Program-made: the position numbers and the translations under genes
Source: Byssothecium circinans
Taxonomy: Eukaryota; Ascomycota; Dothideomycetes; Pleosporales; Massarinaceae
Assembly: GCA_010015675.1 (NCBI GenBank)
Contig: ML977077.1
Coordinates: forward strand, 1 to 20,570
DNA: 20,570 bases
Direction: 5' to 3'
Notes under the pieces: generated by a model
The model's database searches: none
The model's input: the letters and a program-made list of their open reading frames with translations, nothing else
What the model was told of the DNA's origin: nothing
Shown: positions 1 to 9,019 of the stretch, one piece after another
How the letters are laid out: each line of letters opens with the position of its first letter
Numbering within the stretch: the first letter of the stretch is position 1

Positions 1-360
1 ATCACCTTTACGAGAAACTCGGCAACGATCCCTAAGTAATTAAACTTAATCAAGTCAACCCAACTCAACTTAAACGTCTTAAACTTAACTCAACTTAACT
101 CAACTTAGACCTCACTGATTACGTTATCAATTAACTCAACTCAACTTGAAGGCCTCTGAATGCAACTCAACTCAATTTTGATGGTCAAATTGAGTTGAGT
201 TGATTGTTGACAAGTCTATCCTTGTCTCTAAGATTTTAGACGACCGCCACGGATAAAGGCATCGCCACCAAACTTTCAGGGTAATAGATAATCCTAACAC
301 CACTTTGCTCATCCTCAAGTGCGATATTTTGACTCTGCTTGCGGTCAAACACCCGCCACG
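1..360. repeat. CAACT-rich degenerate simple-sequence tract with a hairpin
   Basis: From about 55 to 205 the sequence is built from imperfect copies of CAACT/CAACTTAA. It ends in an inverted repeat: CAACTCAACTCAATTTTGA at 163-181 faces TCAAATTGAGTTGAGTTG at 185-202 across a 3-bp loop, with one base missing in the right arm. I see no gene in this stretch. Positions 206-360 are ordinary mixed sequence leading into the WD40 pseudogene and may be its former promoter. The function is unknown; it could be a decayed minisatellite. Confidence 0.6.
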
Positions 361-1913
361 ATGCCATCCATGTCACGCACCCAGTTTCTAGAGCAATATG
401 GCTTCCCACTGGAACCTGAACACGGCTTCCGCCTCAACGGAAAACCCGCGTAATACCTTCAGCAAAGGTTTTGGAGCCCCAAGGACTTGGATCTGAGGAG
501 GGCATTCTCAATTGTGGGAAGAGCTTCCAGGGACCCCCGGACAATCTGTACCGTCACTACTGCACACCAGTCAGTCTTTGATAAGCACCTGCTCGCAATC
601 AGTTCGCCTGGTCTCGTTCTCATCTACGACATAAATACCAAAGAGTTGCGATAAATACTTGATGGCTGAGGTGGTGTAGCCAGGTCTTCAGAATCGATAG
701 GCTCGTCTTCAACTGAAAGACCCCCACTCTGGTCGAGTTCCCAGAAGGTGAGGCCTTTGTCCTCTGCACAACCACCACTCATGCTTTCACTAGGTACACC
801 GCTGATGAGAGTGTAATAAGGCTTCTTGTGGCAGATAGTTGGTCTCGCTGGCACATTTCCCGTCAGGAACGATGGGTCTGAAGGCTACACAAGCTATTGC
901 TGCGATCCTACCCCAAGTCACAGCGGGAACACGAATGGTCCAAAGATTTTGTCGGCAGCAGTGGCCTGCACGCTGGCTTTGCGCTAGCGCTGAGCAAAGC
1001 TGCTGTTGCACATCGGACACAACACTATACTGGAGTACGCTTGTTTTGGCAGTTGCAAGTCAACCTCTTTCAGCAATGATGGAAGTACCTCCTGTACCAT
1101 GTTCAGCCTGTACATCGGAATAAGAACCATCGCCAGGCTGTGGTCTACGACATCGGTGCTGCAGAAGCACTCCGCCGCCTCTCCGGACACACCGGCAATA
1201 TTCTTTGGTCCGGCGTTAGTACCAACAATTAAAATGTCACCACCATTGGACGGAACAATGCGCGTGTACCGCCTCTCCACAGGCAAACTGAAATGGGTAT
1301 CAGATATGGGCGGACAATGCTGGGCTGGTAATTTTCCACCCCACTCCAAGTTCATCGTCTAGAGCCCCAGGAGCGGGCTTGACGTCCAAATTCTTGAAGA
1401 GACCACTGGAAAACTTCTCTCGACTTTTCCAGAGAAGCTAGATCATTGGTGTCGCTGCTTTGAGTAGCACCCAAATAGCCTATAGCTTGCCATGTGTGCA
1501 GGAAAGACCGCTTATATCTGGCGAGCTCTCGATGGCTCACGTCGTGCTGTCTCACAGAAGTACGAGATCGAGAAACGAAGACTCGAGAACAGCATGGCTG
1601 AAGTGGCAGTGTGTCATGGATGGATTAAGAGAGGCTGCTGTGCATTCAGGTGTCTGACGGAATTACTATGGTGTATGATACGCAGGTCAATGCGAAGGAA
1701 TTGTTTGAACGAGTGGGTGCCGGCAAGGGCGAGGATGCTTATCTCGACAATAGTTTCTATGGCCTGTTTAGGCTGGGAGGTGGGAACGATTACTATCTCA
1801 GCATCAATAGTGACGAGAGCGCAAGGTATTGGAAACTTTGTGTCACAAAACCTACGACTCAGCAGCAAGAGGGGGGAAATGAAAAAGAAGAAGTTTCCGA
1901 ACCGGGCTGGTAG
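361..1913 (+). pseudogene. WD40-repeat protein pseudogene, RIP-type stops and frameshifts
   Basis: An open frame begins at ATG 361 (MPSMSRTQFLEQYGFPLEP) but is cut by TAA at 451, where the surrounding sense suggests CAA became TAA, and by further TAA/TGA codons near 650-670. Several WD40 blades are still readable in different frames: LLAISSPGLVLIYDINTKEL (about 586-645), LSGHTGNILWSG (about 1177-1212), DGTMRVYRLSTGKLKW (about 1250-1297), then a TAG at 1360 followed in the same frame by VQILEETTGKLLSTF (about 1387-1431), AYIWRALDG (about 1502-1530) and YYLSINSDESARYWKL (about 1793-1840). This spacing fits a propeller scaffold protein of about 500 residues. No catalytic domain is visible, so its partner or role cannot be named. 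The lesions are C-to-T nonsense changes plus indels. The gene abuts an AT-rich repeat block, consistent with RIP leakage. Exact original ends are uncertain, and frames between 690 and 1130 could not be resolved. Confidence 0.75.
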
Positions 1914-2137
1914 GAGATAAAGAGGAAGGAATTAGCAATAAAGAAGGAACAGTATCCTAAGACTAGGAAGTAAGTTAAAGTTGTTAAGGTGCTAAAGGAT
2001 AATAAGAAGAGGGATGCTAACTAAGAAAATTAGGCTAATAAGGGTGCGGAGTTATAGGCAGCTAAGTAACATATCCCTAATTTCTGCATAGTTTAAGCTC
2101 TCTATTCTAGTATTAAATGCCTATAATCTTGATTTTA
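1840..2137 (+). repeat. left arm of about 300-bp inverted repeat (partner 18875-19169)
   Basis: This segment recurs in reverse complement at 18875-19169 with mostly C/T and G/A differences and a few indels, including one A near 1930. Both copies keep a lysine-rich coding trace in the + sense of this arm, with pieces such as LAIKKEQYPKTRK, VKVLKDNKKRDAN and ENQANKGAEL separated by TAG/TAA codons that look like former CAG/CAA. The trace may be the C-terminal tail of the WD40 gene, because it follows directly from that frame. It may instead be the C-terminus of a transposon protein. I cannot decide between these. Confidence 0.8.
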
Positions 2138-2490
2138 CCTTTTCTCTCTCTACTCTCTCTAGTTCTTCTCTCTTATTAGCATGCTCTTATTCCTTTCTTA
2201 CGTATTAACTTACACATTAAACGCTAGATTTTAATCTAAGAATTCTATAGGCTTTAATACTATAGACCTCTTCTTACGTAGCATAATAGGATAATCTTTA
2301 ATCCTTAGATAGTATATAGAGCTAAAAGTATACTAGAGTATAATATCTTTATTTCTTACTAAAGAGAAGGTAGATAAAGAGGTAGCCTACTAGCTTACTA
2401 TCTATAATATAATGCCTTCTCTACTAAGAGATTGCATAGTATATATACCTATAGTATAGAGCTTAGAATTACTATAGTATATTACTTATA

Positions 2491-2544
2491 ACGTATTCCA
2501 CCACCGAGACGGCCAAACCACCGAGACGGCCACTTTTGCTTGGC
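2491..2544 (+). repeat. left TIR of the 1,070-bp element, with duplicated 15-bp subterminal motif
   Basis: ACGTATTCC is followed by two tandem CCACCGAGACGGCCA motifs and TTTTGCTTGGC. Duplicated subterminal motifs are typical of transposase-binding sites; that role is inferred here. Confidence 0.85.
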
Positions 2545-3505
2545 AGCGAAAACCAAAGAGTATTATCTTAATAACAAAGCCAAACCTTAATATTTTCTTT
2601 TAAAATTTTAAACCTAGATAGATATATATATAAACTAATAGCTATTAAATTCATATAGCTATAGCTTACGTAATAAAATAGTTATTAGCGTATAAAGTAT
2701 TAGTAGCTAAAACCTACCTTATACTATAGATTAATACCTAAACCTTAGTATTATACTATATAACTTTTAGGACTTACTTATTACTATATTAGTTAATAGC
2801 TATTAAGTTATTATAGCGTGCAGCCTAGATTTAACGCTATTATAGTAGGTAGAAGGTAGGGGGTATAAAAAATTAGAAAACCTTCTAAATAAAGTTATAT
2901 ATATTAGAAAGCTATACTTTCTTCTTAGGAGGAGGATAGTATATACTAAATAAAGCTATATATAAGTTTAATGTAAGTAATTACCTCTAATATTAAAAGA
3001 TCGCCTAGGAAGTGTAGAATTTTAGAAAAATCCTAACACTGCCTTATAATATAGCTTATGTAACCTATTTTCTTATAGCTAACTATTTATATTACTACTA
3101 TATATATATATAAAGTGTATTAAAAGAATAGAAGTAAGAATATCTAGCTAGATAGAATATTTAATTATATTTTTCTAATTTTAGGAATTTCTATCCTCCC
3201 TGCGCTAATTCTCTAATAGGTCTAGGCTGCACGCTATAATTTTAGTGCTAATAGGTGTATTATATATATATAAACTAGCTCTAAAGTTATTATAACTTAT
3301 TTAGCTAGTTTAGTAGGTATTTATGCGCTATATACTAAAAGTAGCCTAGTATTCTCTATACCTATATAGCTTACTAAGCTATTAGAAATCCTAGAATATT
3401 CTTTTATAATATTTTTTATCTATATTATATATATCTGTATTTACAATTTCAGCTTAATAGCTCTAGTATTTAAATTGTTATTAAAGGTTGAATCTTTGAT
3501 TTTCC

Positions 3506-3560
3506 GCCAAGCAAAAAGTGGCCGTCTCGGTGGTTTGGCCGTCTCGGTGATGGAATACGT
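3506..3560 (-). repeat. right TIR of the 1,070-bp element
   Basis: This is the reverse complement of the left TIR, with one C-to-T difference in the outer motif (TCACCGAGACGGCCA) and one extra T in the T-run. It continues inward as GGAAAATCAAAG, the same scaffold seen at the ends at 19180, 20103 and 20419. Confidence 0.85.
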
Positions 3561-4302
3561 TACTTATTTACTTATCCTTAATAGTTCTCTACTATTTCTT
3601 ATATTGTTCCTGTCTATCTTATAATTAATTAGATTAATTCTTATATAATAGTTCCTATCTATTACTTAGTTACTTTAACTAATCTAACTTTACTTTTACT
3701 ATTCTTATATAGTTTCTTACTCTTACTATCCTTATATAGTTTATTACTATTTTAAATAGTTCTCTTAAGTTCTTTAGGTATTACTATACTCTTATAGTTT
3801 CTTATAGTTTATTACTATTTAAGAACTATCTTATCTTATAGTACTATTAAGTAAGTCCTTTAAACTAAGTATTAAAAGTATTTTTACTATATAATAGTTA
3901 GAGCTTTACACCTATAGCTTTAAAGCTTAGGGGGTAAAGCTTACAAGTACTATTAAAAAACTCTTCTCTACTATTACTATCTTACTTTTATCTTATTATA
4001 TTAGATATACTTTATTATTTTTTTACTCTAGGTTTAAAGTAATTACTAAGATCTCTTTTCTTATTCTAACTACTATGTAGTTATATAAGAACCTACTAGC
4101 CTTTAAAGATTTCTTCTTAGTACTATTCTTTTACTAGGTTAGGTATTTTACTAGAGTTATCTTATATCTATACTTTTTTTCTTTCTTACTTTTACTTACT
4201 CTTCTTTACCTACTAAGAGGGTAGGAGCACTCTTATAATACTATTCCCTATAGTTCTCTACTATTCTTATATCTTACTAGCTATCTAGCTAATCTAAGGG
4301 GG

Positions 4303-4461
4303 TATATTAGATATAAGACTAAATAGTTCTCTATAGTTCTTTTTAGCTTTATCTAGTCTAGCGTTAGCTTCTTACTTATATAGTCTTATCTCTTAAGCTT
4401 TACTACTCTATATATAATTAATCCTTTTTTCTTAATACTCTTAGTACTTAGCTATCTAACA
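4303..4461 (+). repeat. LTR-like unit 1 (159 bp)
   Basis: It starts TATATTAGAT, which reads as TG turned to TA, and ends CTATCTAACA. It matches 4897-5056 along its length, including the shared block AGCGTTAGCT and an ATATATAATTA-like segment. The preceding AAGGGGG could be a polypurine tract. Confidence 0.5.
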
Positions 4462-4696
4462 TCCTACTAGGTTTAGTATATTTGCTAAGGTTATCTTATA
4501 CTTATTTCTACTAAAGTGTATAGAACACTAGAGGGTATAAGGCTCTAACCTATAATTAGAAAAAGACTAATAAGATAGAGAGGATAGCTAGATTGCTATA
4601 TAAAAGAGTAATAGAATAGTTCCTAACTATTAAAAGAATAGTTTATTACTATATTATACTAAGAAGAATAAAAAACTAATAATATTACATAGTAGG

Positions 4697-4720
4697 TAAT
4701 AATAATAATAATAATAATTA
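4697..4720 (+). repeat. AAT microsatellite
   Basis: A run of about seven AAT units in the RIP-degraded block. Confidence 0.85.
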
Positions 4721-4896
4721 AGAGCTAATTAGGTAAAAACTAATAGCGTAGGCTAATTATATAACTATAGGGCGTATCTTTATACTATACTACTTTATTC
4801 TCTTTTTACTTATTTATTCTATATATATTAAGAGGGTAGGAGTGCCTATATAGGAGCATATATCTAGCGTATTAGCTTCCTGCTTTACTAAGAGGG

Positions 4897-5056
4897 TGTA
4901 TTAGACTAAATAGTACTTAACTATTTAAGATAGTTTAGTACTATTCTAGCTTAGCGTTAGCTCTTACCTATATAGTTACCTCTCCTAAGCTATACTACTT
5001 AATATATAATTTTATTACTTTCTTATTATATGCTCTTAGGTCTCTACTATCTAATA
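4897..5056 (+). repeat. LTR-like unit 2 (160 bp)
   Basis: It starts TGTATTAGAC and ends CTATCTAATA, which reads as CA turned to TA. Between them, units 1 and 2 preserve the TG...CA termini expected of an LTR. The sequence right after it (from about 5050) is the interior of the TIR-element family, so the LTR-like unit appears joined to or inserted in that element. Confidence 0.5.
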
Positions 5057-5634
5057 GAAACCTATACTTTCTTCTTAGGAGGAAGATAGTATATACTAAA
5101 TAAAGCTATATATAAGTTTAAAGTAAGTAAATACCTTTTAAACTAAAAGATCTAGCTTAAGAAGTATAGATTTTTATAAAAATTCTAATACTACCTTATA
5201 ATATAGCTTATATAAGCTATCTTCTTATAGCTAACTATTTATATTACTGCTATATATATGTATAAAGTTTATTAAAAGAAAGGAAGTAAGAATATCTAGC
5301 TAGATAAAATATTTAATTATATTTTTCTAATTTTAGGAATTTCTATCCTCCCTGCGCTAATTCTCTAATAGGTCTAGGCTGCACGCTATAATTTTAGTAC
5401 TAATAGGTGTATTATATATATATAAACTAGCTCTAAAGTTATTATAACTTTTTAGCTAGTTTAGTAGGTATTTATACGCTATATACTAAAAGTAGCCTAG
5501 TATTCTCTATACCTATATAGCTTACTAAGATATTATAAATCCTAAAATATTTCTTTATAGTCCTTTAGATCTATATTATATATATCTATATTTAAAATTT
5601 TAGCTTAATAGCTCTAGTATTTAAATTATTATTA

Positions 5635-7489
5635 ACGTATTCCCTTACTATACTACCTAATCTACTAAACTACCTAAAATTCCTTAGTAATACTATCTTA
5701 CTTAACTTTATTATTATTATTATCTATATTACTACTTAAAAAAATAAACTAAGTACTAGCTTCTAACTTAGAAGAATCCTCTTTATCTACTTAATATATT
5801 CTTATATTATACCTAGTCTTCTTATAGCTACTATAGTAGTAAATACCTAGTTATTATACCTTAAGCTTACTTTTTACTCTTACTTTTTTATAGTTCTAAA
5901 CTATTCCTAATAGTTTAGAACTATTCTAGTCTACTATAGAACTATACTCTATAGTACTACCTTTTTAAAGATACTTATATTTATATATTTTATACTTAGT
6001 TACTACTATAAGTTAATTCTTAAGCTCTTTAATACGCGCCTTTATTAGCGCGCTACTATATAGTACTAACTTAGCACTTTTAATAAGCTATAAAAGCTTA
6101 CTCTAAGCTATCTATAGTAATTAAGTAATAGAATTACGTACTAGCTTTAACTATAAGCTAAATTTACGTATATTACTTAGTATTCTTAATTACTATAGCG
6201 TCTTTAGTAGTAGGGGACCTAGTAGGGTATATATATATATATATATTAAAATAATTAAGTACTACCTACGCGTTTAGAGGGACTAGCCCTAACGCCTTAA
6301 AGGCCTTTTAATAGTTCTAAACTATAAATATACTTTTAAACGCGTCTTTAAGGGCTAGTAGAAATACTTCTTTATTAATATAAAAGATATATTAGCATAC
6401 TAAGTCCTAAATATTCTTAAAGTACTTACGCTTAAGTAGTAAGAATAATACTATATTAAGTAGCTAAAGGATATATAATAAGTATACTAGTATATAAAGC
6501 ATAAGAATTTTATTATCTTAATAATAATTCTTAAAATTTTAATTTAAGTAGCTTTTATAGCTATTAAAAATTAGCAACTAATAGATGCCTACTACTATAT
6601 TTTTTATATACGTATTAAAGTACTTTAACTACGTAAGGCTAAGCTTATTAGTTATCTATCTATTCTCTAAGACTAAGAGCTTCTAATTACGTAGTATATT
6701 AGCTTTCTAATACTATAAAAAGATATAGACGCGTCCTTTATAGATAATAAATAGAAAGGTAAATTTACTATTTAAATATATACTTTAGATATCTATTACT
6801 TACTCTTTATTACCTAGCTAAACTATTATAGGCCTTACTTACTTCTCTAAGCTAGTAACTACTTTTATAGAGCTAACAATACCTATCTAAAAGCTAGTCT
6901 TATTAAAGTTATATATATTATTATTATATATACTATACTTTACTTTAGTATCCTATATAAGCTTAAACTACATGCTAACTACCTTAAGATCTTTTTATAA
7001 AACTCTCTAATACTCTTTTAAATAGTTCTAGGCTATCTTTAATTGTTTTAAATAGTTTATAAACTATTTTACCTAGTAATTACTAACTTTTTCCTTACCT
7101 TACTTATATAGTAGTTTATTTGCTATATCTAATACTTTACCTAATGTAAGTATAAATCCTTATAAATTAAGCTTAAGAATATATAAGATAATTATCTTCT
7201 CTTTAGTTATAGATAGTTTTAAATAGTTTAAAACTATTTCTAGTTAAAAAGGTACTTCTTTAGTATATTTAAATAGAACGTAATATTTAACATTAAAGGC
7301 CTTAGCAGCGCGTTAATAGCTATTAAATTAGCCTTTATTATATATAGTAAGGGTAAGCTATAGTCTACCCTTATATTAGTCTTATTCTAATCTATATTAT
7401 TAAGGTATTTTTATATTAAAGATAATAATAGTATTGCTAAGGAATTTTAGGTAGTTTAGTAGGTTAGGTAGTTTAGTAGAGGAATATAT
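5635..7489. mobile_element. 1,855-bp pogo/Fot1-sized TIR transposon, RIP-inactivated, inserted at TA
   Basis: The left end ACGTATTCCCTTACTATACT and the right end (in reverse complement ATATATTCCTCTACTAAACT) are imperfect inverted repeats of about 62 bp. They continue through ACCTAAAATTCCTTAG on both sides. The element interrupts an older element at TTAT-TA, and removing it together with one TA (5633-5634 or 7490-7491) restores the uninterrupted sequence seen near 3478. Its length and TA duplication fit Fot1/pogo-type fungal transposons, which usually carry one DDE transposase gene. Here the interior has no open frame on either strand, so that assignment rests on size, target and ends. The 5' portion is repeated at 19475-about 19860. 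Confidence 0.72.
6224..6246 (+). repeat. TA dinucleotide microsatellite
   Basis: Eleven or so uninterrupted TA units inside the RIP-inactivated element. Confidence 0.85.
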
Positions 7490-7652
7490 TAAAAGTTAAA
7501 TCTTTAATTTTCCTTACTAAGCAATTTTAGCCTTTTTAGTAGTTTAGCCCCTTTAGTAGTGCTTTACGTTAGCTACTATATACTAATCTAACCCTGTGAC
7601 TATAGGTTAAGCTATTAGTTACTACGTGCCACGGCATAAGGGCCTTTGTAAC

Positions 7653-7686
7653 CCCTATTTTAGGGTGTTTACCCCCTAAAATAGGG
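7653..7686. repeat. 13-bp perfect inverted repeat with TTAGGG/CCCTAA units at the block boundary
   Basis: CCCTATTTTAGGG at 7653-7665 and CCCTAAAATAGGG at 7674-7686 are exact reverse complements separated by 8 bp. Each arm is itself an imperfect palindrome (CCCTA...TAGGG). The facing TTAGGG and CCCTAA match the fungal telomere unit, although only one unit is present per side. It lies between the last transposon end and the GC-normal island. A cruciform, a terminator-like structure or a binding site for a telomere-repeat-type factor are all possible; none is proven. Confidence 0.7.
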
Positions 7687-7690
7687 AAAT

Positions 7691-8884
7691 TAAGGTTATA
7701 GTGTTGTTGCTTTCAACTTATCTCGCTCCACTATCAAGAATACTGGTCAACCTTGTCATCTAACTGCAAAGCATGACCCCCAACTTCACCATCTCATTGC
7801 TGTCTGGAAACCTTGCGTTCGTGGCAATACATCCCATTTCGATATCGCAAACGTAGGATCCGACTTCTGCTTGCCGTCTTTGCGTAGCCTCCTCGTTTCG
7901 CCTCCCTCCCTATGGCTTGCTTCGCTTTAGGCAAATATTGTATTGGATTCAGAAGTATGACGCTGACCATTGTAAGGGTTCCGCTCCAGAACCTTTGAAA
8001 CCTCGATGAATGCGTTGTCGACAACATGCCGATAGGAAGCCTACCGACGAGCTCAATTATCGAAAATGGCCCCTTAGGCCGTATGCTAACAGTTGCTTTC
8101 GGATAGGCACATCTAAAGTAATGGTTGACGCCGTTGACTTTGCAAGTTTCGGCTCGGGAAATCATCACCAGACTGTTGTTGTGTGACTACAAGCGTTATC
8201 ACAGAGGCCATCTCATAAGGAATTCACAGGACTACACAAGCAGCAGTATGGATAAGAGACCAAGAAGGTAAATAGGGAAGCGCTTCTTGGCTCAAGGGTC
8301 CACACATTCATGGTTGACCAAAGTCATAGTTTGTATCAACTTCGAAAACGTCTTGTCCCTCATCTCCTACCATGGCCCAAGCTGAGTCGCAACGCCTTGA
8401 CCTTCCTACAAGCTGTCGAGTTGATTGAGCGGAAGGGGCGCTGCAAGCACCCCCGAGAAAATGTACCAATTCCGTATCTGATTTCGAGCTCCTCAATTGC
8501 ACTTCGCAGTCACGCGGAGTCTGTCAATACCCCTTCGGCATGTTAGGCAACAGTCCTGTTTACGCGTCCTATCGTACCAGACAAACAAGGTTGTGCCCTT
8601 CTCAAAGCGCGACCAAGCAAACGACCACAATGGGCTTCGCGCGTCACCTCGAGTCCGGCGCGTCACCTTGAGAGTCTATGTACTCCACTAGCTAATGGAC
8701 ATCACCTCATCTTCCCGGAGGTTCAACGCTACTTCACCTGGAGTGCCAAAGTCTGCTTCACGTCCCCGTGAGGACATACATATATGAGCTCTTTTCGCCA
8801 CCAACAACACACTCTCTTTCTTCCACCTCTCTCGTTGTGCATACAACAACTTCCATTCTGAGAGACCCTTCGTGATCTCGCAGC
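7691..8884. other. GC-normal intergenic stretch without a recognisable gene
   Basis: Composition returns to normal right after the AT-rich block. Short open frames exist on both strands, the longest about 120 codons on the minus strand at 7794-8168, but none has a recognisable motif, a convincing start or a matching neighbour frame. It could hold a decayed gene. The last few hundred bases (about 8700-9019) are the likely promoter and 5' leader of the J-domain gene, with CT-rich runs such as CTCTCTTTCTTCCACCTCTC near 8812 of the kind common upstream of fungal start codons. Confidence 0.5.
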
Positions 8885-9019
8885 TTGGGATTTGTCGACG
8901 ACGCCTCTGTCTGTACACTCCGAATCGGTATTCTCCTTCTCGTCACCACGACTCCTTCGACCTGCACTCTACGCGAAAAAAGTACGCCAAGTGAACACTC
9001 GTTCTACTCTACACACAAA

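Larger units (their letters stand above)
2491..3560. mobile_element. 1,070-bp TIR element, non-autonomous (pogo/Tc1-like TA target)
   Basis: The left end starts ACGTATTCCACCACCG and the right end is its reverse complement. The strong TIR is about 54 bp and runs through GCTTGGC on both sides. TA lies directly outside both ends (2489-2490 and 3561-3562), as for Tc1/mariner-pogo elements. A wider TACTTAT(A/T) match also flanks both ends, so a longer target duplication cannot be excluded. Each TIR holds two direct copies of CCACCGAGACGGCCA with a 17-bp period (2501-2515 and 2518-2532 at the left). The arms continue as a weak, long inverted repeat of about 340 bp that meets again at TTATAGCGTGCAGCCTAGA (about 2812-2830) and its inverse (about 3221-3239). 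There is no transposase frame. The interior is RIP-like, but the terminal 55 bp keep their CA dinucleotides. Confidence 0.8.
3561..5056. mobile_element. degenerate LTR-retrotransposon-like sequence
   Basis: This is AT-rich sequence without open frames. It holds two similar 159/160-bp units (4303-4461 and 4897-5056), each preceded by a purine run (AAGGGGG, AGAGGG) of the kind found as a polypurine tract. The sequence before each unit is also shared: AAGAGGGTAGGAG occurs near 4205 and 4833, and GGTTATCTTATA-like sequence near 4155 and 4490. The layout therefore looks like a tandem duplication with a period of about 594 bp covering the 3' part of an LTR element. No reverse transcriptase or integrase motif survives. 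Superfamily cannot be assigned. Confidence 0.5.
5050..7569. mobile_element. second TIR-family element, left-truncated and split by a nested insertion
   Basis: Positions 5050-5634 are a RIP-diverged direct copy of 2903-3480 in the 1,070-bp element. The match then jumps over 5635-7489 and resumes at 7490-7569, corresponding to 3481-3560. The right end reads, in reverse complement, ACGTAAAGCACTACTAAAG, with TA outside it at 7570-7571. The left end is missing and abuts LTR-like sequence. Both subterminal motifs are RIP-altered (CTACTAAAGGGGCTA and CTACTAAAAAGGCTA in reverse complement). Confidence 0.75.
1914..7690. repeat. AT-rich RIP-degraded repeat block (left)
   Basis: Nearly 5.8 kb is dominated by TA, TAT, CTTA and TAG words, with CA and TG dinucleotides almost absent and no open frame worth calling. 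This is the signature of RIP acting on repeated DNA in ascomycetes. The only islands of normal composition are the GC-rich transposon ends at 2491-2544 and 3506-3560. The block grades in after the WD40 pseudogene and ends abruptly near 7690. The named elements inside it are listed separately. Confidence 0.88.

Noticed and set aside
7653..7686. Internal telomere repeat array
   Set aside because: Only one TTAGGG and one CCCTAA unit occur, not a tandem array, so only the hairpin is reported.
1914..7690. Possible CRISPR array or satellite from the many short repeated words
   Set aside because: Repeats are dispersed, RIP-altered transposon pieces without regular spacers; nothing bacterial is present.
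7794..8168. 124-codon minus-strand open frame in the GC-normal stretch
   Set aside because: No recognisable domain, no supporting start context or neighbouring exon; length is within chance for this composition.
8885..9019. 45-codon in-frame upstream extension of the J-domain protein
   Set aside because: It reads as promoter or leader sequence with CT-rich runs; ATG 9020 has better context and the extension has no domain.
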